Assembly (NCBI RefSeq): GCF_000196015.1
Contig: NC_007974.2
Coordinates: 558,001-622,000 of the forward strand
Length of the DNA stretch: 64,000 nucleotides
Source of the DNA: Cupriavidus metallidurans CH34
Lineage (GTDB): Bacteria > Pseudomonadota > Gammaproteobacteria > Burkholderiales > Burkholderiaceae
Direction: 5' to 3'
This document shows, one piece after another, positions 17,886 through 26,362 of this stretch (position 1 is the first letter of the stretch; each line of letters opens with the position of its first letter). Below the pieces are notes generated by a model. It ran no database searches, was not told the DNA's origin, and was given only the letters and a program-made list of their open reading frames with translations. A program made the position numbers and the translations under genes.

Positions 17886-18060
17886 TTGAAAATACTTGCC
17901 TCAAATTGGAGAAACCGTTGGCTGGCGTCCGTGTTCTTGTTTTTGGCCTGGTCTCCTGCTATGGCAGCCTGGTGTACCTCGACGTCACCAGTGGCTACCT
18001 TGAATATTAATCTTGGCACTGTTTCTGAAGCTACCGCCGACCGTATGCCAGTTGGATCGG
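17886..18060 (+). pseudogene. 5' part of fimbrial adhesin gene, split by IS30 element
   Basis: This fragment encodes a signal peptide (hydrophobic stretch WLASVFLFLAWSPAMAA) and the first residues of a mature fimbrial protein beginning WCTSTSP. No ATG is in frame; TTG at 17886, with GGGG about eight bases before it, is the likely start. The frame runs into the insertion element and stops at 18077. Removing the element and one copy of the GG duplication joins this part in frame with 19170-20071 to give a 358-residue protein. The gene is therefore inactivated, unless the insertion is recent and reversible. Confidence 0.7.
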
Positions 18061-19167
18061 GGCGGCCTCAAATCTGAAGTGCAACACCTTGCCATTCGGT
18101 AAGGTGTGGTGAATGACGAGAACGAAGTACCAACAACTACAACCCGAAGAACGCATGCGCATCGAGATTTGGAAGGCAGAAGATGTCAGCCTGCGGGCCA
18201 TGGCCCGCAGGCTTGGCCGCGCGCCTTCGACACTGATGCGTGAGCTTCGCCGCAATGCCACCGCCCGTGGCGGCTATGGCGCAATGAGCGCACAAGCCTG
18301 CCGTACGCAACGCCTCAAGGCCAGCCGTCCGGTCGCTAAGCTCGCTCCTGATGGCGTATTGTGGGGCGTGGTGCGCCACTTCCTCGATCAGAAGTGGTCG
18401 CCCCAGGAAATCTCCGCTACGCTCAAGCGGGCCTTTCCTGACCAACCCGACCTCAACGTGTCCCACGAGACCATCTACAACGCCATCTACGCATACCCGC
18501 GGGGTGAGCTGCGCCGCCAGCTCATCGCCTGCTTGCGACAGGCCCGAACCAAGCGTCTGCCGCGCTCGCGTGGAACCGACCGGCGCGGCCAGATTCCCGA
18601 CATGGTCAGCATTCACGTGCGCCCGCCCGAGGTGAACGACAGGCTGATGCCCGGGCACTGGGAGGGCGACCTCATCAAGGGGGCGGGCAACCAATCCGCC
18701 GTAGGCGTGCTGGTTGAGCGCATGAGCCGCGCCGTACTGCTGGTCAAGATGCCAGACGCCACCGCTGCATCGGCTCTGGCCGGCTTTACCGGGAAGCTGC
18801 AATCCCTGGTGGCGCCGCTGCGCCAGACCCTGACCTACGACCAGGGTCGAGAGATGGCCAGGCACGCCGAACTGAGCGCCGCCACTGGCGTGCGAGTGTA
18901 CTTCTGCGACCCGCACAGCCCCTGGCAGCGCGGCACCTGTGAGAACACCAATGGTCTGCTGCGCCAGTACTTACCCAAGGGCACCGACCTGTCCGTCTAC
19001 TCGCAGGAGGAACTTGACGCCATCGCCGACAGCCTCAACGGCCGCCCGCGCAAAACCCTGAACTGGCACTCCCCGCTACAAGTCCTCGCTCAGGTTCTGG
19101 CCAATCCCACGGACCGGCTTCCTGTTCAATAACCAAGGGGTGTTGCGCTTCGCACTTGAAACCGCCC
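18061..19167 (+). mobile_element. IS30-family insertion sequence (IS1088-like), complete
   Basis: A 1107-bp element with imperfect inverted ends. The left end (18061 onward) and the complement of the right end (19167 backward) both begin GGCGG and share TCAA, GAAG and GCAACACC, with about 22 of 28 positions alike. It is flanked by a 2-bp duplication (GG at 18059-18060 and at 19168-19169). With that duplication the interrupted adhesin gene is restored exactly in frame, which supports the boundaries. The size and transposase resemble IS1088 of Cupriavidus as I remember it; identity was not checked. Confidence 0.85.
18113..19132 (+). CDS. IS30-family transposase
   Basis: A 339-residue DDE transposase. 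The N-terminal helix-turn-helix (residues 12-50, with SLRAMARRLGRAPSTLMREL) binds the element ends. The catalytic core shows HWEGDLIKG (first D), TYDQGREM (second D) and CENTNGLLRQYLPKG (E), the classic IS30 signature. It is full length and uninterrupted, so the element may still be active. Confidence 0.95.
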   Translation: MTRTKYQQLQPEERMRIEIWKAEDVSLRAMARRLGRAPSTLMRELRRNATARGGYGAMSAQACRTQRLKASRPVAKLAPDGVLWGVVRHFLDQKWSPQEISATLKRAFPDQPDLNVSHETIYNAIYAYPRGELRRQLIACLRQARTKRLPRSRGTDRRGQIPDMVSIHVRPPEVNDRLMPGHWEGDLIKGAGNQSAVGVLVERMSRAVLLVKMPDATAASALAGFTGKLQSLVAPLRQTLTYDQGREMARHAELSAATGVRVYFCDPHSPWQRGTCENTNGLLRQYLPKGTDLSVYSQEELDAIADSLNGRPRKTLNWHSPLQVLAQVLANPTDRLPVQ

Positions 19168-20071
19168 GGTGATTTACACCGTGTCTGGCGACTGGGATGC
19201 TTACGGCGGTCATAATGCGGGCTGGTGCCAAAATCTTCCGGCTGGGAATCTAAGCCCTATCGGAAATCTCCGGGTCAAGACAAAAGTCTATTTCTCGATG
19301 CTAGGCACCCCGGTGCAAAGGTATTGGAATGATGTTTACCCCACGAATTTGGCGGGCGTTGGCGTGCGGATCTATATCTGGAATCCGAGTTCGTATTACG
19401 GCACACCCACCAGAGCGACCGCTATCCCACTGTCGTTCACCGCAGACTTGCAGAATTCCCTGCCATCCATGCGACCCGCATATGGCACAGGCGGTCTGCG
19501 AGTACGCGTGGAAGTCATCAAGACAGCGCCAAATTGGCAGGCGGGATCACTTCGATTTGTTGGGGGCCAGTTGCGAGTGACCGCAGCCGATAACGCAAGC
19601 AACAGCGTGACTCTCACGCAAGTCAGCATCATGGGAACAATGAATACGCGTTCCTGCTCGGTTGCCGCGGGCTCCCGGAATGTAAGCGTCAATATGCGAG
19701 AGGTTGCCTATCCAAACGGGTTCAGTGGGCGTCAGGCAGGTGCTTACGGACCCACGATACCGTTCCGGATTACTATGAATTGCGTTTCTGGCCCGAGAAC
19801 ATCTATCCAGTTCGATCCAGTGACGGCGATAGCCGGAAAGCCCGATATCCTTGGCCTCACACCTAACTCATCGAATGCCTCGGGCATAGGCGTGCAATTG
19901 CTGAGTTCGGTTGGAGTACCGCTGCAACTGCGGACGCCGGTGCTGCTGACAGCGCGGGCGCCAGATGGTGCAAGTACCTACAGTTTTGGTGGACGATATA
20001 TTTTGACTGGCGAGCCTGTAAGAGGCGGGCGAGCGGATGCAACTTCGATCTTCACCATGGTGTACGAGTAG
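19168..20071 (+). pseudogene. 3' part of fimbrial adhesin gene, split by IS30 element
   Basis: The remaining roughly 300 residues of the split adhesin. The first part (about 150 residues, with SGDWDAYGG and GWCQNL) would be the receptor-binding lectin-like domain. The last 150, starting near SVTLTQVSIMGTMNTRSC, form a pilin domain with two cysteines and the terminal strand ending FTMVYE. This is the layout of two-domain tip adhesins of chaperone-usher fimbriae. No chaperone, usher or major pilin gene is nearby. The stretch is visibly lower in GC than its neighbours. A GTG at 19169 could start a truncated product, but without a signal peptide it would be useless. Confidence 0.75.
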
Positions 20072-20198
20072 GGTACGAGCACTGAGTATCTGATTGTCTG
20101 GTCATGAACAGAGCGTGTTGTACATCTTGGGTGCAATCGCTCCGAGGGTCCGCTTGGGCCCGTTGAATGGACCTGGTGATTCGTGGTCCCCGCGCTTG

Positions 20199-20834
20199 TC
20201 AGTCTCTTATGCCTACGCGGCAGTTCATATCCGCCTTGCCGGGGAGCGTTAACTGTGCGTCCGGCCCCTTGTCCCAGAACACTGCTTCCCCATTAGCGGT
20301 CGTGGCCGTATAGCGTGCGCCTGAAGCAGCAGGCGTTTGCGTCAGTACCAGTTGTTGATCGAGCCAGCGCAGATAGGCGAACCCCGGCTCTGTCTGTACG
20401 AATGTGCCGGCAATCACGGCTTTGACGTCTGGGCAGCGGATATCGAACGGGCCGCGGCTGATGCCCTTGTCGTCCTGCGTGCGAGCACCAGCATAGGCGT
20501 GGCGCAGCTCGTGGATGCGCTCCAGATAGCTGGCAGCGACGCAGACCCCGGCATCGCTGGCTTTCCAGCAGTCGTTGCGGCCCTTGATCCAGCCGCGCTG
20601 CTCCGCCAGGAGCGTTTTCTTCTGTGGGGCCGGCAATGATCGGGCGTCGAGCGCCATTCCGTAGAGCCGGGTGGTTTCTCGATCGAGTCGTGCCAACGTA
20701 TCGTCCTTGCAGATCAATTGCTCCACCTGTCCTTTGGCGTTCCCGCAATCGAAGCTTGGGCTGGCGGCCATTGCCACGCTGGTGGTGCCAAGCATTGCCA
20801 GTGCTACGGTCGGAACGGATAGACGGATGGGCAT
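20199..20834 (-). CDS. lysozyme inhibitor, LprI-like domain joined to MliC-like domain
   Basis: A 211-residue secreted protein with a signal peptide (residues 1-23, cleavage after VAMAA). An LprI-type domain follows (FDCGNAKGQVEQLICKDDTLARLDRE through WIKGRNDCW, with its conserved cysteines). The C-terminal domain ends in YTATTANGEAVFWDKG and DAQLTL, close to the conserved strands of MliC/PliC lysozyme inhibitors. It should protect peptidoglycan from host or rival lysozymes in the periplasm. AGGAGA seven bases before the ATG at 20834 supports the start. The two-domain fusion is known in related bacteria but is not common. Confidence 0.8.
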   Translation of the reverse strand: MPIRLSVPTVALAMLGTTSVAMAASPSFDCGNAKGQVEQLICKDDTLARLDRETTRLYGMALDARSLPAPQKKTLLAEQRGWIKGRNDCWKASDAGVCVAASYLERIHELRHAYAGARTQDDKGISRGPFDIRCPDVKAVIAGTFVQTEPGFAYLRWLDQQLVLTQTPAASGARYTATTANGEAVFWDKGPDAQLTLPGKADMNCRVGIRD

Positions 20835-20857
20835 GGCACGGTCTCCTGAGAATGAAA

Positions 20858-21244
20858 TCAACTGGCGTTGCGATCGATAACGACGAAATGCTTGCGCACG
20901 GGCTCGAGCACCTCGAACACGCCCTCGAATCCGGCGGGAATCACACAGGCGTCGCCGGGCCCGAACTCACGGGCCTCGCCGGCCAGGCTGGTAATGCGCA
21001 AGCGGCCGCTGATGACGTGGAAGAACTCTTCCTTGCCGGCGGGGAAAGCGATGCGCCACGCGCCTGGCTCGCACGCCCAGATGCCACAGTCGAAGTCGCC
21101 CTGGGTGGCGCTGTAGTGCGTCCAGGTGGTGCGATCAGGGTTGCCTTTCACGAGTCGGTCCGGCCGCGGATTGTCGTGGCTCGGCGCCGGACGGCCCAGG
21201 AAGTCGGTCAAGGTTGGCAGAGAGGGTTGAGTCGTGGAGTTCAC
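20858..21244 (-). CDS. cupin-domain protein
   Basis: A 128-residue single cupin of the DUF861/cupin_3 type. The core beta-barrel spans about residues 45-122, with GAWRIAFPAGKEEFFHVISG as the first cupin motif and EFGPGDACVIPAGFEGVFEV as the second. Proteins of this type bind a metal or small ligand, and their reaction is mostly unknown. It lies 23 bases upstream of the lysozyme-inhibitor gene and may share its transcript. The start is GTG with no strong ribosome site. Confidence 0.82.
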   Translation of the reverse strand: MNSTTQPSLPTLTDFLGRPAPSHDNPRPDRLVKGNPDRTTWTHYSATQGDFDCGIWACEPGAWRIAFPAGKEEFFHVISGRLRITSLAGEAREFGPGDACVIPAGFEGVFEVLEPVRKHFVVIDRNAS

Positions 21245-21309
21245 AGCGGAAGCGATAAAGACGGCGTTGAAACTGTAAGTGTAGTCTCATGGCCGGCTGC
21301 TTCCTTGAC

Positions 21310-21801
21310 TCAGCACCGTGCCGCCTGGCATCGCCCGCGGAGTAAGCGTGGGCATAAAGCGAGAACCCGTCGCACGGACGGCACGTCGCTGAAGGGGTTC
21401 AGGATTCGGACGCCGGTGTTCGCGAAGTCCCGGACGTTGCGCGTTACGACTGTCAGTCCGTGCACGAGCGCTGTGGCAGCGATCAGTTTATCGAGTGAGT
21501 TTTGCGTGTCGGGCACGCTCAGATGGCCCCAGAGTTCGACGATTTGCGCATCGATGCCGAGGATGTTGTGGGTATGGCGCCGGTGTACCGTCAGCACCCA
21601 GTCATCCAGGACCTGGCATTGCTTGTGGTCCCCGCGGAAGCGCTTGAGCTCCACGCCGCGTCGCAGTTCTCCAAGTGTGATGACCGAGAGAAATATCTCG
21701 CGACCGTTGGCGGCGGCATCCTCAAAAAATTCGAGCACGCCCGGGTTCGCCCGGGCGCTCTTGCGTTGCTCGCTGATGATGTTGGTGTCGACCAGATACA
21801 T
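21310..21801 (-). CDS. vapC: VapC-type PIN-domain toxin
   Basis: A 163-residue PIN-domain ribonuclease. The metal-binding acidic residues are visible in YLVDTNIISE, in the TLGELRRG stretch, in SLDKLIAATAL and in TVVTRNVRDF. Such toxins cut tRNA or other RNA when freed from their antitoxin. The last 25 residues (after NPFSDVP) extend past the usual end and look like read-through of non-conserved sequence. The antitoxin-like gene lies 15 bases upstream, as in vapBC operons. Confidence 0.85.
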   Translation of the reverse strand: MYLVDTNIISEQRKSARANPGVLEFFEDAAANGREIFLSVITLGELRRGVELKRFRGDHKQCQVLDDWVLTVHRRHTHNILGIDAQIVELWGHLSVPDTQNSLDKLIAATALVHGLTVVTRNVRDFANTGVRILNPFSDVPSVRRVLALCPRLLRGRCQAARC

Positions 21802-21816
21802 GCTCGGTCGCTCCGC

Positions 21817-22002
21817 TCACTGGACCCGCGCGAAATCCCATTCATCGCTGGCGTCGCCGGGAGGAATTGCCAGGATTAGCGCGGCAAGGGATCTGGATTG
21901 CGCGACTGCTGGATTCGAGGGCTGGTCCTGCGCTTCGACGGGGCATTGACCATCTGTCGCCCGGTTGAGGCATTGCGTGTCGGGGTGGTGTGTCATCTCC
22001 AT
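21817..22002 (-). CDS. antitoxin-like small protein partnered with VapC
   Basis: A 61-residue protein with an excellent ribosome site (AAGGAGG six bases before the ATG at 22002). It lies just upstream of the PIN toxin and is co-directional with it. Position and size suit an antitoxin. The sequence has no recognisable AbrB or ribbon-helix-helix DNA-binding region; only the C-terminal stretch around ALILAIPPGDASDEWDFAR looks like a toxin-binding tail. It may be a divergent family or a shortened antitoxin that still neutralises. Confidence 0.6.
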   Translation of the reverse strand: MEMTHHPDTQCLNRATDGQCPVEAQDQPSNPAVAQSRSLAALILAIPPGDASDEWDFARVQ

Positions 22003-22143
22003 GGTGGACCTCCTTGCTGAGTCGTTGAAGAGGTCGCCATCGTGCACCATGGCGGGGTGGAAAGTTGTGTCCGTCTGTGCCGAGAGGTTTGAGGTTTGAT
22101 ACAGGGCAATCGAGTCGGCCCTTGTCGGCAGAAGCGGTGCCGC

Positions 22144-22178
22144 AAAAGAAAATACCCCGGCGCGCGGGATCGCCGGGG
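22144..22178 (-). terminator. Rho-independent terminator (minus strand)
   Basis: A perfect 8-bp GC stem (CCCCGGCG with CGCCGGGG) and 8-base loop are followed, reading the minus strand, by TATTTTCTTTT. It lies about 115 bases past the shikimate kinase stop and should end the pcaK-aroK transcript before the toxin-antitoxin operon, which then needs its own promoter between 22003 and 22143. Confidence 0.82.
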
Positions 22179-22252
22179 CAGCAAGAGTTGCCAAGTCGTT
22201 TCAGGGTCGTGTCGACTGACCCCCGGCAAGTGTGCATCCAGAGTAGCTTGCG

Positions 22253-22280
22253 GACCAATAACTCACTTGAGTTATTGGTC
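22253..22280. repeat. perfect 28-bp palindrome
   Basis: Two 13-base arms (GACCAATAACTCA and its exact complement) flank CT. It lies 14 bases after the shikimate kinase stop codon and is AT-richer than its surroundings. It has no T-run, so it is a poor terminator; a regulator binding site or a transcript-end hairpin is possible. Confidence 0.6.
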
Positions 22281-22293
22281 ATGAGTGGTCACT

Positions 22294-22845
22294 TCATGCG
22301 TGGGGGAATGGATCGGGAGGCGCAAGGTCCAACCGTGCCAGGACATTGGCGACAGCCTGGGCAATGCTGCCACCATGGGCTGGCATGACGATGTGGGCAA
22401 TTTCCCGGTACAGCGGGTCGCGTTCGCAAAACAGCGCCTCGAGCCGCGCGCGCGGATTGTCGGTCTGCAGCAGCGGACGGTTGCGGTTGCGCCGCGTGCG
22501 GCGCCAGATCTCGGGCAGCGAGGCGTCGAGGTAGACCACTTGGCCGCGCGCACGCAGCATGGCGCGGTTCTCCGGACGCAGTACCGCGCCCCCGCCGGTG
22601 GCCAGCACGATCCCGCTGCGCTGCGTCAGTTCATCCAGGACGCGCGACTCGCGCTGGCGGAAGCCTTCCTCGCCCTCGAGCTCGAAGATCGTGGCGATCC
22701 GCACACCGCAGCGCGTCTCGATCTCGTGGTCGGTGTCGAAGAACGGGCGGCCGAGCTCGTGCGCCACGGCGCGCCCGATCGTCGTCTTGCCGGCGCCCAT
22801 GAAGCCGATGAAGAAGAGATTGTCTCCGGAGGTTTGCTGATCCAA
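22294..22845 (-). CDS. aroK: shikimate kinase
   Basis: A protein of about 183 residues with the P-loop GFMGAGKTT, the shikimate-binding FFDTDHEIE and LATGGGAVL motifs, and the lid region [12 protein letters not shown]. It should phosphorylate shikimate with ATP in aromatic amino-acid synthesis. The start is unclear: no ATG precedes the P-loop. TTG at 22845 gives a normal length but lacks a well-spaced ribosome site, and the only good site (GGAGGT) precedes a GTG in another frame. It is not next to aroB, as a main aroK normally is, but behind pcaK, so it may be a second copy tied to aromatic-acid use. Confidence 0.75.
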   Translation of the reverse strand: MDQQTSGDNLFFIGFMGAGKTTIGRAVAHELGRPFFDTDHEIETRCGVRIATIFELEGEEGFRQRESRVLDELTQRSGIVLATGGGAVLRPENRAMLRARGQVVYLDASLPEIWRRTRRNRNRPLLQTDNPRARLEALFCERDPLYREIAHIVMPAHGGSIAQAVANVLARLDLAPPDPFPHA

Positions 22846-22927
22846 GATCGCGCGCTGGACACTGGTACCTCCGAACGGTAGCACGTATGGGGCAACTTCA
22901 CCGGCGCCTGGGCGGCGCCGGCCGGTC

Positions 22928-24307
22928 TCAGTGCCCGGACACCATGGCTCCGCCAGTGTCGACGGGGGCCGCGCCCCGGGCGCCCACATGCTTGGCGACC
23001 AGCGCGGCAGTGGCGGCGAACGCGGGGATCGCCAGCAGCGTGAAGATGACGTCGAAGCCCAGATGCAGGCGCAACAGTTCGGCGCCGAGCAGTGCGCCGG
23101 TGATGCCGCCGAATCGTCCGATGCCGAGCATCCATGCCACGCCGGTGGCGCGGCCTTGCGTCGGATAGAACGCGGCGGCCAGCGACGGCATCGACGACTG
23201 CGCCCCATTCATCGCGGTGCCGGCCAGGAAGATCAACACGCCCAGCACCACCTGATCGCCGCTGGCGACCTGGCCCACGGCATAGATCAGCACGCCGGTC
23301 AGGGCGTAGGTCATGGCGATGACCTTGTTCGGATTGAAGCGGTCCATGAACCAGCCAGCCGCGATGGTGCCGATGCCGCCGCCAAGTGGGAACAGGGCGG
23401 TCAGGAAGGACGCACGCTGCAGTGAGAAACCGGCGTCTTTCATCAGCGTCGGCATCCAGCTCGTCAGCAGGTAGAAGATCACCAGTCCCATGAAGTAGGT
23501 AAGCCACAGCATGGTCGAGCCCAGTCGATAGCGCGGCGCCAGCACAGTGCCGATGGCCGACGACGACGCGGGCGCGGCCTCGCTGATCGTGAAGACGCCT
23601 GCGCCATCCACTCGGGCGCCGGTCACGCGCGCCAGCACCTGCCGGATCTGGTCGGCGGGGTACTGGCGCACGACCATATAGCGGACCGACTCCGGCAGCG
23701 TAGTCACCAGCACCACCGCAAGTACCAGCGGCACTACGCCACCGAAGACCAGCACGCTATGCCAGCCGAACTGCGGGATGATCGCCGCCGCGAAGAAGCC
23801 GCCGGCGGCCGAGCCCAGCGGGAAGCCGCAGAACATCGTGTTGACCAGTACCGCGCGGCGGCGCGCTGGCGCGTACTCGGACATCAGCGTTACCGCGTTG
23901 GGCATGGCGGCGCCCAGGCCGAGGCCGGTCAGGAATCGCAAGACAGTTAGCCACCGGATCGTCGGCGCAAATGCCGTGGCAAGACTGCAGGCACCGAAGA
24001 AGAACACGGACAGCACCAGCACCTTCTTGCGGCCGACGCGGTCGGCCATCGGCCCCGCAAAGATCGCGCCGAAGGCCAGGCCGAACAGCGCGGCGCTCAT
24101 GACGGGGCCAAGTGACGATTTCTCAATGCCCCAATCCTGTACCAGGGCCGGCGCAACGTAGCCCATGGCCGCTGTGTCAAAGCCATCTACGGCGACGATA
24201 AGGAAACATAGGACTAGGATGAGCCATTGATACGCGGAGAAGCGCTGGCTGTCGATGAGCGACTGGACGTCTAGCGTACTGGTCGCTGAGTGCGGGGCAT
24301 GGGACAT
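22928..24307 (-). CDS. pcaK: aromatic acid:H+ symporter (PcaK/AAHS family MFS)
   Basis: A 459-residue, 12-helix major facilitator protein of the AAHS family. It has the [15 protein letters not shown] stretch in helix 1 with the family's essential acidic residue, the loop 2-3 motif [13 protein letters not shown], and [15 protein letters not shown] in the middle loop. It should import 4-hydroxybenzoate and protocatechuate with protons across the inner membrane. GGAGA precedes the ATG at 24307. Pca and pob genes lie immediately beyond pcaQ, and paired GTTC-N7-GAAC dyads in its promoter region suggest specific control. Confidence 0.88.
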   Translation of the reverse strand: MSHAPHSATSTLDVQSLIDSQRFSAYQWLILVLCFLIVAVDGFDTAAMGYVAPALVQDWGIEKSSLGPVMSAALFGLAFGAIFAGPMADRVGRKKVLVLSVFFFGACSLATAFAPTIRWLTVLRFLTGLGLGAAMPNAVTLMSEYAPARRRAVLVNTMFCGFPLGSAAGGFFAAAIIPQFGWHSVLVFGGVVPLVLAVVLVTTLPESVRYMVVRQYPADQIRQVLARVTGARVDGAGVFTISEAAPASSSAIGTVLAPRYRLGSTMLWLTYFMGLVIFYLLTSWMPTLMKDAGFSLQRASFLTALFPLGGGIGTIAAGWFMDRFNPNKVIAMTYALTGVLIYAVGQVASGDQVVLGVLIFLAGTAMNGAQSSMPSLAAAFYPTQGRATGVAWMLGIGRFGGITGALLGAELLRLHLGFDVIFTLLAIPAFAATAALVAKHVGARGAAPVDTGGAMVSGH

Positions 24308-24386
24308 GATTGTCTCCGTTTCGGATCTGTCGGCGACCGCTCTCGCATTTCTGACGGGCGTTTGGCGCGGCCGTTTCGCCTTTATT

Positions 24387-24420
24387 GTTCTAAGGGCGAA
24401 CCACTGTTCTCAGTAGGAAC
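24387..24420. promoter_or_regulatory. two GTTC-N7-GAAC dyads upstream of pcaK
   Basis: GTTCTAAGGGCGAAC (24387-24401) and GTTCTCAGTAGGAAC (24406-24420) are two 15-bp dyads with the same half-sites and spacing, starting 19 bases apart and 80-113 bases upstream of the pcaK ATG. This looks like a tandem operator. Which protein binds is unknown; PcaQ and an IclR-type PcaR/PcaU-like regulator encoded elsewhere are both candidates. Confidence 0.6.
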
Positions 24421-24585
24421 GGATCATACGCAGCGTTTCGGCGCGCGAAATATCGGCGTAAACCCGCAAGACACGGTTGGCTGGAGCCCGCGTATCCGCC
24501 GCGCTGCCTCAGCGGAAAAGGGCGCGCGGGGAATGCGGAATATCGGAAAAGACCGGGCAGGCGGCAGAGAGTGCCGACGGCAACC

Positions 24586-25539
24586 CTATCGGCTGGCCGC
24601 GATGCGGCGGATCGTATCGGCGAATGCTTCGGCCACCGGCTCAAGTGTGCGATCGCTCCGGCGGAGCAATCCGATCGGCTCTTCGGTGCCTTGCGTGTCG
24701 AAGGACAGCAGCACCAGTTCGCCGGCCGCGACGGCGCGGCGCGTTGCCGAAAGCGGTGCCGCCCAGACGCTGTCGCCTTGCTGTGTCACGAGCCGGCCCA
24801 AGTAGCCATCGGCCGTTTCCAGACAGCCGGCCGGCAAGGCGAATCCGTGTCGCGCCAGCAGGCTCTCGGTGCTGTGGCGCGGGATCGAGCCCACCGCTGG
24901 CACCACCATCGGCCAGGCCAGCACGTCGCGCATCGTCGGGCGAGCATTGCCGGCAAGCGGATGGCCCGCCCGCACCGCGAGCACCAGTGGTTCGGCTGCG
25001 AGGGATTCGAACCACAGCCCCTCCATCGCGCCGGGGTCGTCCATGCGGCCGATCACCACATCGAGCACGTCAGCCTTGAGCAGGTCGATCAGCGTCCGGT
25101 TCATGCCGCTTTGCACCGCAAGTCCGACTTCCGGGTGATTCGCGCGGAAGTCGGTCACTGCCTCGAGCAGCAAAGCCGGGACGATGCTCGGCAGCGCACC
25201 CACGCGAATGCGCTCCTGCCGCGCTGCGTCAGCGCCGGCCAGGCTGTCCGCCACGGCGTCGAGGTCCTCGAGCACGCGCAGCGCCTGGCGCAGAAAGCGC
25301 ATCCCGGCGGCGGTCAGGTCCGTGCCTGCACGCTGCCGCACCAGCAGCCGGGCACCGACCAGTTCCTCAAGTTCGGTCAGCGTCTTGGAGACGGCCGGCT
25401 GTGTCAGGCCGAGGCGCTCCCCGGCCCGGCCCAGATGCTGGGTTTGCGCCACAGCGACGAAGCAGTGCAGATGGCGTAACCGGATCCGGCTGCGGAACGT
25501 GTCGATGCGGGCTTCACGTGACGGCGAGCTACTATGCAT
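24586..25539 (-). CDS. pcaQ: LysR-family pca regulator (PcaQ)
   Basis: A 317-residue LysR-type regulator. The winged helix-turn-helix at residues 20-80 includes HLGRAGERLGLTQPAVSKTL, and the effector domain follows to about residue 310. PcaQ proteins activate pca genes in response to a carboxymuconolactone-type intermediate. The assignment rests on its position, divergent from pcaHG with 105 bases between, and on the general fit to PcaQ/GalR-like LysR proteins. It likely controls both its own gene and pcaHGB-pcaDC. Confidence 0.85.
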   Translation of the reverse strand: MHSSSPSREARIDTFRSRIRLRHLHCFVAVAQTQHLGRAGERLGLTQPAVSKTLTELEELVGARLLVRQRAGTDLTAAGMRFLRQALRVLEDLDAVADSLAGADAARQERIRVGALPSIVPALLLEAVTDFRANHPEVGLAVQSGMNRTLIDLLKADVLDVVIGRMDDPGAMEGLWFESLAAEPLVLAVRAGHPLAGNARPTMRDVLAWPMVVPAVGSIPRHSTESLLARHGFALPAGCLETADGYLGRLVTQQGDSVWAAPLSATRRAVAAGELVLLSFDTQGTEEPIGLLRRSDRTLEPVAEAFADTIRRIAASR

Positions 25540-25556
25540 AACAAAAAATCATTCAA

Positions 25557-25574
25557 ATTGCGGAAAAACTCAAT
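25557..25574. promoter_or_regulatory. LysR-type dyad between pcaQ and pcaH
   Basis: ATTG-N10-CAAT is an interrupted dyad with the spacing of LysR binding sites (T-N11-A core). It lies in the 105-base divergent region, 18 bases from the pcaQ start codon and 71 from that of pcaH. It is a candidate PcaQ site; the surrounding DNA is AT-rich. Confidence 0.5.
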
Positions 25575-25644
25575 TTACATGACTTATGGCGTTGAATACA
25601 GTCGAGCCCATTCACTCACACAACACAACCACGGAGACAGCACG

Positions 25645-26358
25645 ATGCCCCCACGCTCCGCCCGCCCGGACCAGTACCGTCGGCCGTACTGGAACACCCA
25701 GCCCGAGTACCGTTTCGATCCGTATGCCTCGACGCAACTCCGCTCGCCGAGCCAGTCGCTGATCGCCTTGCCGCAATCGCTTTCCGAGGTCACCGGCCCG
25801 ACCTTTGGCCCCGAGTTTGTCCGTGAGGGCGATAACGACCTGACCGTAGGCAACGGTGGCGAGCCGATCGGCGAACGTATCCTGGTGACAGGCCGCGTGC
25901 TCGATGAAAACGGCCACCCGGTGCCGAATGCGCTGATCGAGGTCTGGCAAGCCAACGCCGCCGGTCGTTACGTGCACAAGCGCGACCAGCACGATGCGCC
26001 GCTCGACCCGCACTTCTCGGGCCAGGGCCGCACCATCACGGATGCCGACGGCCGCTACCAGTTCAAGACGATCAAGCCCGGCGCCTATCCGTGGCGCAAC
26101 CACCATAACGCCTGGCGGCCGCAGCACATCCATTTCTCGTTGTTCGGCAACGCGTATGCCACGCGGCTGGTCACGCAGATGTACTTCCCCGGCGATCCGC
26201 TGCTGCCGTTCGATCCGATCTTCAACTGCGTGCCGGACGAGAAGGCACGCAATCGGTTGATCTCGACCTTCGACTGGGAAAACACCGCCCCCGAGTACGC
26301 GCTCGGCTACCGTTTCGATATCGTGCTGCGCGGCCGCGATGCCACGCCGATGGAGTAA
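25645..26358 (+). CDS. pcaH: protocatechuate 3,4-dioxygenase beta subunit
   Basis: The 237-residue beta subunit carries the ferric iron that cleaves protocatechuate between its hydroxyls to 3-carboxy-cis,cis-muconate. The four iron ligands of the family are present: Tyr109 (GRYVHKRDQH), Tyr148 (GAYPWRNH), and His161 and His163 (QHIHFSLFG). It forms a heteromer with PcaG, encoded 4 bases downstream. The ATG at 25645 follows GGAGA at a normal distance. Confidence 0.96.
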   Translation: MPPRSARPDQYRRPYWNTQPEYRFDPYASTQLRSPSQSLIALPQSLSEVTGPTFGPEFVREGDNDLTVGNGGEPIGERILVTGRVLDENGHPVPNALIEVWQANAAGRYVHKRDQHDAPLDPHFSGQGRTITDADGRYQFKTIKPGAYPWRNHHNAWRPQHIHFSLFGNAYATRLVTQMYFPGDPLLPFDPIFNCVPDEKARNRLISTFDWENTAPEYALGYRFDIVLRGRDATPME

Positions 26359-26362
26359 GGCC

